Assembly (NCBI GenBank): GCA_005790965.1
Contig: SXTL01000005.1
Span: 1-12,722 of the forward strand
Direction: 5' to 3'
Length of the DNA stretch: 12,722 bases
Source: Burkholderiales bacterium
GTDB taxonomy: Bacteria > Pseudomonadota > Gammaproteobacteria > Burkholderiales > Thiobacillaceae
Each line of letters begins with the position of its first letter. Position 1 is the stretch's first letter. The position numbers were made by a program, and so were the translations under genes. Positions 1 to 6,111 of this stretch are shown one piece after another. The notes below the pieces were generated by a model. That model saw only the letters and a program-made list of their open reading frames with translations. It made no database searches and was not told where the DNA came from.

Positions 1-340
1 GATCGTTTCGCGAGCGGCCGGTGTGCAGGCGCTTGCCGGCATCACCAATGCGGCGGGTGAGATCGCGCTCGATGTTGAAATGAATGTCTTCGTCGTCGAG
101 GTTCCACTGAAACTGACCGGCCTCGAAAGTGGCGAGGATTTCATTTAGCCCTCGGCGGATGTCAGACAGATCCTGCGCCGTCAGTACGCCAATTTTTTCA
201 AGCATCGCGGCGTGTGCCAGGGAGCCTTGAATGTCGAACGGGGCCAGCCGCCAGTCGAAGGGGATGGAGGCGGTGTAGCGCTTGACGCGCGCGTCAACCG
301 GCTCGGAAAAGCGGCCGGACCAGGTGGTGGCTTGGGTCAT
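1..340 (-). CDS. argH: Argininosuccinate lyase, N-terminal part (3' end outside window)
   Basis: This cytoplasmic enzyme splits argininosuccinate into arginine and fumarate, the last step of arginine synthesis. Only the first 113 codons of a family that usually has about 460 residues are present, so the gene is cut by the window edge and is not visibly broken. Reading the minus strand from the ATG at 340 gives MTQATTWSGRF, then DWRLAPFDIQGSLAHAAML around residues 29-47, and HTGRSRND at 106-113. These are the usual N-terminal landmarks of ArgH in the usual order. The catalytic SS loop and signature motif lie beyond the edge. The start follows the stop of the thioredoxin-like gene by 22 bases on the same strand, so the two are probably co-transcribed. 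A weak purine run (GAAAGAA) lies a few bases upstream of the ATG. Confidence 0.95.
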   Translation of the reverse strand, partial: MTQATTWSGRFSEPVDARVKRYTASIPFDWRLAPFDIQGSLAHAAMLEKIGVLTAQDLSDIRRGLNEILATFEAGQFQWNLDDEDIHFNIERDLTRRIGDAGKRLHTGRSRND

Positions 341-362
341 GTTCGGTTCTTTCAGGACGGTA

Positions 363-908
363 TCAGGGACGAGCGGAGGTGGGTGAAAGCACTTTTTCCT
401 GAGCGGATGACGAAGTGCGGCCCAGAGCAAGGGCACGGTCGATGGTTTGATCTAGGTAATGGCCGTAATAGTCGATGGTGGAGAGGCCGACCAGGGGCTT
501 GCCGAGTAGCTGTCCCTTGGTGCCAAACATCTGCACGACTGGGGTCATGCGGACCCCAACGCCTTGGGCAAAACGGCGATGGGTGAGCGGTTCGCCGCGA
601 AAGTTCCGCAAGGAACGATCGCTGTTAGTCACGATGCGGCGCATGATGATGCGCTCGCTGTAGTCGGTATTACGGCTCATGGGAATGAGAAATTCATTCA
701 GCACAATCTCGCAGTAGCCGCAGCGATCACTCACAAAGACCAGCAGGACGGCACCGCCTAGTTCTGCGGCAGCTTGCGCATCGGCTTGCAGGTCATCTGC
801 CGTGGGGACACCGGCAGCGAGCTCCGCCAAGGGTTGGGTGGCAGCCCCGGCGCTGGGGGATGCGCATGCTAGAATCGCCAGCCATAGTGCGATGAGGTGT
901 CTTTTCAT
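363..908 (-). CDS. Exported thioredoxin-like protein with CGYC motif (SoxW-like)
   Basis: A probable periplasmic thiol-disulfide protein of 181 residues. I chose the internal ATG at 908 because it starts directly with a signal-peptide pattern: MKRH, a hydrophobic stretch to about residue 15, then small residues AGAA as a likely cleavage site. The 18 extra residues of the longer reading frame (start at 962) have no such character. The ILAC at 12-15 is a poor lipobox, so lipid attachment is possible but not favoured. The thioredoxin fold shows VLLVFVSDRCGYC at about 54-66, with the redox pair C63/C66, and MTPVVQMFG at 121-129, with the cis-proline loop. It resembles thioredoxin-like proteins grouped with SoxW. 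Its substrate cannot be read from the sequence and no sox or cytochrome maturation gene is nearby. It is upstream of argH on the same strand and divergent from hemC. Confidence 0.8.
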   Translation of the reverse strand: MKRHLIALWLAILACASPSAGAATQPLAELAAGVPTADDLQADAQAAAELGGAVLLVFVSDRCGYCEIVLNEFLIPMSRNTDYSERIIMRRIVTNSDRSLRNFRGEPLTHRRFAQGVGVRMTPVVQMFGTKGQLLGKPLVGLSTIDYYGHYLDQTIDRALALGRTSSSAQEKVLSPTSARP

Positions 909-942
909 CGAGTTGCAGAGGGTTTCTCTCGGTGACTTTTGG

Positions 943-960
943 GCGCGTATTATAGCGCGC
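943..960. promoter_or_regulatory. -10 element within an imperfect palindrome, between two divergent genes
   Basis: The 94-base gap between the thioredoxin-like gene and hemC contains a short AT-rich island in otherwise GC-rich DNA. On the minus strand, 954-949 reads TATAAT, a perfect -10 box placed about 40 bases before the ATG at 908. On the plus strand, 948-953 reads TATTAT, five of six matches, suitably placed for hemC. The island is flanked by GCGCG and CGCGC arms (943-947 and 956-960), making an 8-pair inverted repeat with one bulged base at 955. I found no good -35 box for either direction, so the promoter call rests mainly on the -10 and its position. Confidence 0.45.
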
Positions 961-1002
961 AACCTATCGCTACCCGTTTATTCAACTCCTGCTAGCCTTG
1001 CG

Positions 1003-1929
1003 ATGATCCTGACCATTGCCACCCGAGAAAGTCCGCTTGCCCTTTGGCAGGCACACCATATCCGTGATCGTCTAATGGCGTTGCACCCCAGCCTCACGGT
1101 CGAGCTGTTGGGTATGACCACGCAGGGCGATCAGATCCTCGATTCCCCCCTGGCCCGCATTGGCGGCAAGGGGTTGTTCGTCAAGGAACTGGAACACGCA
1201 ATGGCGGCGGGGCGTGCCGATCTGGCCGTGCATTCCCTCAAGGATGTGCCCATGGTCCTGCCAGAGGGTTTTGATCTGGTGACGATCCCGACCCGTGAGG
1301 ATCCGCGTGATGCGCTGGTGTCCAACCAGTACACCCGCTTGTCTGACATCCCTGCGGGTGCGCGGGTGGGCACCTCCAGTCTGCGCCGGCAAGCACAGTT
1401 GAAGGCGCGCTACCCGCATCTGGTTATTGATACCCTGCGCGGCAATGTCAACACTCGTTTGCGTAAACTGGACGAAGGCCAGTATGCGGCCATTATCCTG
1501 GCGGCGGCCGGACTCAAGCGGCTGGGATTTGATAGCCGCATCGCCGCCCTTCTGGAGCCGGAAGAGAGTCTGCCGGCGGTGGGGCAAGGCGCGTTGGGAA
1601 TTGAGATTTGTAGTGGGCGCGCCGATGTGGCGGCCCTGCTGGCACCTTTGAATGATGCGACAACGGCGGCCTGTGTGCGCGCCGAGCGGGCCATGAGTCG
1701 GGCCTTGCAGGGGGGCTGTCAGGCCCCGATCGGCGGCTACGCCGTGTTAAAAGAGGGCCAGATTCATCTGCGCGCCTTCGTGGCCGAGCTGGATGGGAGT
1801 GTTGTGTTACGCGCCGAGGTTTGGGGTGATCCGGGCGATCCGGAGGCCATCGGTCTGGCGGCGGCGCAACAACTTTTTGATCAGGGCGCCGAGGCCTTGA
1901 TGGCCAAGCTGATCGCTCTACCCCAGTGA
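1003..1929 (+). CDS. hemC: Porphobilinogen deaminase (hydroxymethylbilane synthase)
   Basis: Joins four porphobilinogen molecules into hydroxymethylbilane in the cytoplasm, feeding HemD. The frame is open further upstream, but the ATG at 1003 gives 308 residues, the family's normal length, and begins directly with the conserved MILTIATRESPLALWQA. Other landmarks are GGKGLFVKELE (54-64), LAVHSLKDVP (74-83, with catalytic D81), VGTSSLRRQAQL (122-133), TLRGNVNTRLRKLD (144-157), LPAVGQGALGIE (190-201) and LQGGCQAPIGGYA (235-247). C239 in the last motif should carry the dipyrromethane cofactor. No key residue is missing. No clear Shine-Dalgarno sequence precedes the start. hemD follows after 4 bases, so the two are very likely co-transcribed from the AT island near 950. 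Confidence 0.97.
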   Translation: MILTIATRESPLALWQAHHIRDRLMALHPSLTVELLGMTTQGDQILDSPLARIGGKGLFVKELEHAMAAGRADLAVHSLKDVPMVLPEGFDLVTIPTREDPRDALVSNQYTRLSDIPAGARVGTSSLRRQAQLKARYPHLVIDTLRGNVNTRLRKLDEGQYAAIILAAAGLKRLGFDSRIAALLEPEESLPAVGQGALGIEICSGRADVAALLAPLNDATTAACVRAERAMSRALQGGCQAPIGGYAVLKEGQIHLRAFVAELDGSVVLRAEVWGDPGDPEAIGLAAAQQLFDQGAEALMAKLIALPQ

Positions 1930-1933
1930 ACTT

Positions 1934-2710
1934 GTGTCGCAGCCCTCAGCCCGCATTCGTTCTCTTCTGATTACTCGGCCGGTCGGATTGGCCGATGGAT
2001 TGGCCGTACGGTTGAAAGCAATTGGGGTAGAGCCTGTTCTCATGCCCTTGATCGAAATTGCGCCGCCGCCCGAGCCAGCGCTTTTGGCCGCTATCCTGCC
2101 GCGCCTACCGGGCTGCCAGTGGGCCGTTTTTGTTAGCCCATCGGCCGTTCGCATGGGGCTCGCCGCGGTGCGTGAGCATCTTGAAGTGTTTCCGGAAGCA
2201 GTCCGCCTGGCAGCCGTGGGCGAGGGCTCGGCTAAACCGCTGCGTGAGGCTTTGGGGCGGCCGGTTCTGATCCCGTTTGAGGCGGCGGATAGCGAGGGCT
2301 TGCTGGCCTGTCCGGATCTTCAGGCGCTGGCGGGGCAGCATGTGATGCTGTTTCGCGGCCTGGGTGGACGCACCTTGATCGCCGATACTCTGACGGCGCG
2401 GGGGGCTACGGTGTTACACGCGGTGTGTTATGAGCGGCGACGGCTGATGCCAGAGGCGGCGAGTCTGCTTGCAAGCCGTACCGATTCTGGCCCCGCAGCC
2501 ATATCCGTGACCAGTACGGAGATCCTCGATCAGCTCGTTCAAGTCCTCGGTGACTCTGGATCTGCGTGGTTACAGACGACCCCGCTGTTCGTACCGCATC
2601 CAAGGATTGCAGCAGCGGCACAGGCTTACGGGGTGCGTGATGTGCGCCTGATCGAGCCCGGTGATGCGGGCCTTATTGCGGCTTTGTCTGGCCCTAGCCC
2701 TGAAAACTAA
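1934..2710 (+). CDS. hemD: Uroporphyrinogen-III synthase
   Basis: Closes hydroxymethylbilane to uroporphyrinogen III, inverting ring D. It is the branch compound for haem, sirohaem and cobalamin. The protein is 258 residues, typical for this poorly conserved family. Recognisable pieces are LLITRP (11-16), VFVSPSAV (65-72, the family's 'FTSxxAV' segment), AAVGEGSA (93-100), LFRGLGGR (139-146), VCYERR (164-169) and the C-terminal TPLFVPHPRIA (216-226). Its position 4 bases after hemC makes the assignment secure. The start is a GTG at 1934; no clear ribosome-binding site is seen, suggesting coupling to hemC. Unlike many gammaproteobacteria, hemX and hemY do not follow. The last 17 bases overlap the tail of the convergent reductase gene. 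Confidence 0.93.
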   Translation: MSQPSARIRSLLITRPVGLADGLAVRLKAIGVEPVLMPLIEIAPPPEPALLAAILPRLPGCQWAVFVSPSAVRMGLAAVREHLEVFPEAVRLAAVGEGSAKPLREALGRPVLIPFEAADSEGLLACPDLQALAGQHVMLFRGLGGRTLIADTLTARGATVLHAVCYERRRLMPEAASLLASRTDSGPAAISVTSTEILDQLVQVLGDSGSAWLQTTPLFVPHPRIAAAAQAYGVRDVRLIEPGDAGLIAALSGPSPEN

Positions 2711-3701
2711 AGCTGTCGGCGTAGAACGCGTCGCTCGGTAGGCCGCGCCCAGTAAAGTCGCGCCGTGCCGCATCAATCATGGCTGGCGATCCACAGGCAT
2801 AGACCTCGACGCCGGACAGGTCTGCGAAATCGGCAAGTACGGCCTCGTGCACAAATCCGGTGCGGCCGTTCCAGGCGTCATCTGCGCCGGGTTCAGACAG
2901 GACAGGAATAAAATTGAAGCGGGGGAATTGTTGCACCCATTGCTGCGGGCCTTCCGTCTGATACAAGTCAGCGCGGGTACGCGCCCCCCAATAGAGAATG
3001 AAATGTCGGCCCTCGGCGGCATGGAGGGCGTGGCTGAGGATGCTTTTCATGGGTGCGTAGCCGGTGCCGCCAGCGAGCAGGATGGCGGGTTTGTCAGACT
3101 CATTCAGGCAAAAACTGCCCAGCGGACCGTGGATGCGCAGGATGTCCTTGACTTTCATGCTGCCGAAGACCTGATCGGTAAACCAGCCACCCGGAACATG
3201 GCGGATGTGCAGTTCGATGAGCGCGTCATGCTCGGGATGGTTGGCGAGGGAAAAGCTGCGACGGCGGCCATCCTTGAGCAGGAAGTCGATATATTGCCCG
3301 GGCAGGAATTGCAGGCGTTCATTGGCTGGTAACTTGAGCCACAGCGCCATGACATCGGGGGTCAGCCGCTCCATGCGTTCGACCCGGCAGGGCAGAGTGC
3401 GCGGGGCGATCTCGCCGGCCTTGCCAACTTCGCGGATCTCCAGGGTCAGGTTGCTACGGGCGTGGGCGGTGCAGAGCAGGGCGCGGCCCTCGGCCCGATC
3501 GGCCTCAGTCAGGGTGGTGGGCTGGAAGGCGCCCAGCTCGACCTCGCCCTCGACAATGCGGCCTTTACAGGCCCCGCAGGCGCCGTTGCGGCAGCCGTAG
3601 GGCAGATTGACGCCGGCATTGAGGGCGGCTTCAAGCAGGGTTTCCGTGCGCTCTGCGTTAAACTGGTGCCCACTGGGCTGGAGGGTGATCTGGCAAGGCA
3701 T
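2694..3701 (-). CDS. Ferredoxin-NAD(P)H reductase fusion (CDP-6-deoxyglucoseen reductase-like)
   Basis: A 335-residue electron-transfer flavoprotein with three modules. An N-terminal plant-type [2Fe-2S] ferredoxin domain shows YGCRNGACGACKG, with ligands C37, C42, C45 and a distant C77. A FAD domain has PGQYIDF at 134-140 and RRSFSLAN at 147-154. An NAD(P)H domain has AGGTGYAP at 210-217, YACGSP near residue 303, and a C-terminal aromatic tail. This order matches the reductases annotated as CDP-6-deoxy-delta-3,4-glucoseen reductase (AscD-like), and also oxygenase reductase components. No dideoxysugar or oxygenase gene is adjacent, so the electron acceptor is unknown and the sugar name should not be taken literally. 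The stop (TAG, 2694-2696) lies inside hemD. The ATG is 11 bases from a divergent gene. Confidence 0.85.
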   Translation of the reverse strand: MPCQITLQPSGHQFNAERTETLLEAALNAGVNLPYGCRNGACGACKGRIVEGEVELGAFQPTTLTEADRAEGRALLCTAHARSNLTLEIREVGKAGEIAPRTLPCRVERMERLTPDVMALWLKLPANERLQFLPGQYIDFLLKDGRRRSFSLANHPEHDALIELHIRHVPGGWFTDQVFGSMKVKDILRIHGPLGSFCLNESDKPAILLAGGTGYAPMKSILSHALHAAEGRHFILYWGARTRADLYQTEGPQQWVQQFPRFNFIPVLSEPGADDAWNGRTGFVHEAVLADFADLSGVEVYACGSPAMIDAARRDFTGRGLPSDAFYADSFSFQG

Positions 3702-3706
3702 GAGGG
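3702..3706 (+). promoter_or_regulatory. Ribosome binding site of the SDR gene
   Basis: GAGGG lies six bases before the ATG at 3713 and supports that start. It also occupies the very short gap between the two divergent start codons at 3701 and 3713. Confidence 0.6.
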
Positions 3707-3712
3707 TTCAGG

Positions 3713-4594
3713 ATGTTGCGAGTATTGATTATTGGGTGTGGAGATATCGCGTTGCGTCTAGTTAGGCAGCAGCGTGAACAGCCATCTTCGCGCTACGGCG
3801 GGGTCCAATTCTACGCGCTGAATCGTTCGCCATCGCGAATACCCCTGTTGCGTGAAGTGGGTATTCGTCCCATTGGGGGTGATCTGGACGACCGCCGCAG
3901 CCTGAGGCGACTGGCCGGAATGGCCGATGTGGTTCTACACTTTGCGCCGCCTCAGGGCGAAGGACTTGTCGATTGGCGTACGCGACATTTGCTGGCCACC
4001 TTGGCCATGGCCACAGCCCCGGCCCGTTTGCTCTATATCAGCACGACCGGGGTCTATGGCGATTGCGCGGGTGCTTGGGTGGAAGAGACTCGTCCGGCCC
4101 GGCCCGGTAATGCCCGTGCCCGCCGGCGTTGGGACGCCGAGCGGCAGTTGCGGAGCTGGGCAATCCGGGCGGGGGTACGGCTAAGCATCCTGCGTGCACC
4201 GGGCATCTATGCCAAGGGACGCCTGCCCGAGGCGCGGGTGCGGCAAGGCTTGCCAGCGCTGCTGCCCGAAGTGGATATTCACACCAACCACATCCATGCC
4301 GAGGATTTGGCCCGCCTCGCCTGGCAGGCCGTGTTCTGGGCGCGGCCACAACGGTTGTACAACGCGGTGGACGAGAGTAGTCTCAAGATGGGCGACTGGT
4401 TCGATTGTGTGGCTGCTCACTTGGGGGTGCCGCGTCCGCCGCGTTTACCGTACGAGGCGGTAATGTCGGCTGTTACGCCGGCGATGCAGACTTTCCTGAA
4501 GGAGTCGCGCCGTCTGTCCAATCGGCGCATCCGCGAAGAACTCGGTTTCCGTTTTCGTTACCCAGATGTGCATACCGGCCTTTTCGGGGATTAA
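3713..4594 (+). CDS. NAD(P)-binding atypical SDR protein (YeeZ-like epimerase family)
   Basis: A 293-residue extended-SDR relative of unknown substrate. The N-terminal Rossmann motif is VLIIGCGDIALRL (4-16). The usual third glycine of GxGxxG is alanine (A13). Further landmarks are DVVLHFAPP (72-80), LLYISTTGVYGD (107-118, the SDR active-site strand), LRAPGIYAKGRLP (160-172) and NHIHAEDLARL (192-202). A normal YxxxK catalytic pair is not evident after the STTGVYGD strand, so the protein may be an atypical or regulatory member. It heads a run of six same-strand genes, with yqgE starting 10 bases after its stop. No signal peptide or membrane segment is visible, so it should be cytoplasmic. The family is fairly clear; the function is not. 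Confidence 0.8.
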   Translation: MLRVLIIGCGDIALRLVRQQREQPSSRYGGVQFYALNRSPSRIPLLREVGIRPIGGDLDDRRSLRRLAGMADVVLHFAPPQGEGLVDWRTRHLLATLAMATAPARLLYISTTGVYGDCAGAWVEETRPARPGNARARRRWDAERQLRSWAIRAGVRLSILRAPGIYAKGRLPEARVRQGLPALLPEVDIHTNHIHAEDLARLAWQAVFWARPQRLYNAVDESSLKMGDWFDCVAAHLGVPRPPRLPYEAVMSAVTPAMQTFLKESRRLSNRRIREELGFRFRYPDVHTGLFGD

Positions 4595-4604
4595 AATCGC
4601 GGTT

Positions 4605-5165
4605 ATGAGCGGCATCAATCTAACCCACCACTTTCTGCTGGCCATGCCCGGCATGACCGACCCGAACTTTACCGGGGCGTTGACCTATCTCTGTGACCAC
4701 GGCGAGCAAGGGGCGCTGGGCATTGTGGTTAATCGGCCGATGACGCTGACTTTGGGTGGATTGTTTGAGCAGATCGGTCTGGACTCAACCAACGAACGCC
4801 TGGGTCGGCAGCCGGTCTATCTGGGGGGGCCGGTCCAGAACGAACGCGGTTTTGTCCTGCATCGCCCCATCGGGACTTGGAGTTCGACCTTAAGCGTGGG
4901 CGGGCAAGTCGGTCTGACCACCTCCAAGGATATTCTCGAGGCGACGGCCCGGAGCGAGGGCCCGGAGCAGATTATTGTTTCGCTGGGTTATGCCGGCTGG
5001 GCAGCGGGCCAATTGGAGGAGGAGATCAAGCAGAACGCCTGGTTAACTGTCCCGGCTGACCCCGAGGTGATTTTCGCCCTGCCGCCGGCCAAGCGGCTCA
5101 ATGCCGCCTTGCGTATCCTGGGTATTGATATGGCCATGTTGTCTGACGAGGCAGGTCACGCTTGA
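4605..5165 (+). CDS. yqgE: YqgE/AlgH family protein (DUF179)
   Basis: A 186-residue cytoplasmic protein of the widespread YqgE/AlgH family, whose biochemical role is not established. It was linked to alginate regulation in Pseudomonas. I chose the ATG at 4605 because the translation then starts MSGINLTHHFLLAMPGM, the usual family N-terminus. The 13 codons before it overlap the SDR gene. Landmarks are GALGIVVNRP (near 37-46), VYLGGPVQNERGFVLH (around 72-87), SLGYAGWAAGQLEEEI (around 126-141) and NAWL shortly after. All are well preserved and the length is standard. Its stop overlaps the TTG start of ruvX by four bases. This yqgE-ruvX pairing is common in proteobacteria and supports both calls. 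Confidence 0.95.
   Translation: MSGINLTHHFLLAMPGMTDPNFTGALTYLCDHGEQGALGIVVNRPMTLTLGGLFEQIGLDSTNERLGRQPVYLGGPVQNERGFVLHRPIGTWSSTLSVGGQVGLTTSKDILEATARSEGPEQIIVSLGYAGWAAGQLEEEIKQNAWLTVPADPEVIFALPPAKRLNAALRILGIDMAMLSDEAGHA
5148..5155 (+). promoter_or_regulatory. Ribosome binding site deciding the TTG start of ruvX
   Basis: GAGGCAGG ends six bases before the TTG at 5162. The alternative in-frame ATG at 5186 has no such site, so the TTG is preferred. Confidence 0.55.
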
Positions 5166-5620
5166 ACGACCAAGCACCTACCCGAATGGGCGGCACGGTG
5201 CTGGCGTTTGATTTTGGTACCCGGCGTATTGGGGTCGCGGTGGGCGAACGCGAAACTGGCACGGCGCACCCGCTGGAAACCATCGAGGCCGAGGATAACC
5301 TGACGCGTTTTGCGCGGATTGGCGCGATGCTTCAGGAGTGGCGTCCAGTCGAGCTGGTGGTGGGTTTGCCGGTGTTCATGGATGGTACGACGCATGAGAT
5401 GACATTGCGTTGTCAGCGTTTTGCCAATCAGTTGCGCGGTCGCTACAACCTGCCGGTCCATTTTGCCGACGAACGCCTGACCTCTGCTGACGCGGCGACG
5501 CGGCTTTTTGAGGCGGGCGGCAGTCGTTTTGACAAGGCCGCGATTGATGCGCTGGCGGCGCAGCGCATTTTGCTGGATCATCTCGCCCGCACGGATGCCA
5601 TGAACCATGACGCTACCTGA
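5162..5620 (+). CDS. ruvX: RuvX/YqgF family nuclease (Holliday junction resolvase-like)
   Basis: A 152-residue RNase-H-fold protein. Members are described as putative Holliday junction resolvases and are also implicated in 16S rRNA 5'-end processing. Landmarks are LAFDFGTRRIGVAVG (14-28, first catalytic Asp), LVVGLPVFMDG (around 65-75), HFADERLTSADA (around 100-111) and the C-terminal AAIDALAAQRILLDHL (around 126-141, last catalytic Asp). All acidic active-site positions look intact. The start is TTG at 5162, overlapping the yqgE stop by four bases and preceded by a good ribosome-binding sequence. The alternative start at 5186 would remove eight residues before the conserved core. The 3' end overlaps pyrR by 14 bases, indicating tight coupling. 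Confidence 0.94.
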   Translation: MNDQAPTRMGGTVLAFDFGTRRIGVAVGERETGTAHPLETIEAEDNLTRFARIGAMLQEWRPVELVVGLPVFMDGTTHEMTLRCQRFANQLRGRYNLPVHFADERLTSADAATRLFEAGGSRFDKAAIDALAAQRILLDHLARTDAMNHDAT

Positions 5621-6101
5621 ACCGAATGCCCTCATAGACACGCTCGCGGCACAGCTCGCGCCGGCCTTGGAGACCGATTGTGCGCTCATTGGGATCCACA
5701 CGGGCGGCGTCTGGCTACGCGATGCGGTTATCCAGCGTCTGGGGGGCGATCACCTCTTGGGCGAACTGGATGTCTCGTTTTACCGCGATGATTTTGCTCA
5801 AGGCGGACTGCACGCTGAGGTCCAACCTTCGCGCATCCCTTTTGATATTGACGGCCGCTCGGTCATCCTGTTCGACGATGTACTTTTTACCGGACGCACC
5901 GTTCGCGCGGCCATAAACTTGTTGTTTGATTACGGTCGCCCGGCCTCGGTTCGGCTGGCCGTTTTGATTGACCGGGGTGGCCGCGAATTGCCGGTCTGTG
6001 CCGATTTCACGGGCCTGCGGCTGGATCTGCCCACCAACGAGCATATCGACCTGCTGCGCAGCGACGCCGGGGTGTTAAGCCTGGTGCACGGTCCGTGGTG
6101 A
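5607..6101 (+). CDS. pyrR: PyrR: pyrimidine operon regulator / uracil phosphoribosyltransferase
   Basis: A 164-residue phosphoribosyltransferase-fold protein. In Bacillus, PyrR binds pyr mRNA in response to UMP/UTP and also makes UMP from uracil and PRPP; in gammaproteobacteria its exact mechanism is less clear. Landmarks are LIGIHTGGVWLRD (27-39), LDVSFYRDDF (54-63), the PRPP-binding loop VILFDDVLFTGRTVRAA (86-102) and RGGRELPV (123-130). The length is slightly short of the 170-180 usual for the family. The gene starts inside the end of ruvX and lies 10 bases before pyrB, which supports a role in controlling pyrB-pyrC'. No leader or attenuator precedes it, because the upstream DNA is coding. 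Confidence 0.95.
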   Translation: MTLPEPNALIDTLAAQLAPALETDCALIGIHTGGVWLRDAVIQRLGGDHLLGELDVSFYRDDFAQGGLHAEVQPSRIPFDIDGRSVILFDDVLFTGRTVRAAINLLFDYGRPASVRLAVLIDRGGRELPVCADFTGLRLDLPTNEHIDLLRSDAGVLSLVHGPW

Positions 6102-6109
6102 GGGAGGGA
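6101..6109 (+). promoter_or_regulatory. Strong ribosome binding site of pyrB
   Basis: AGGGAGGGA sits just before the ATG at 6112 and begins at the last base of the pyrR stop codon. It is the strongest purine-rich site in this gene run, fitting an abundant enzyme. Confidence 0.7.
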
Positions 6110-6111
6110 CG

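Noticed and set aside
212..586. 124-codon plus-strand frame over argH and the thioredoxin-like gene
   Set aside because: Antisense to two recognisable genes; Gly/Arg-rich with no domain.
802..1002. 67-codon upstream extension of hemC
   Set aside because: It runs through the divergent thioredoxin-like gene and the promoter island, and homologues begin at MILTIATRES.
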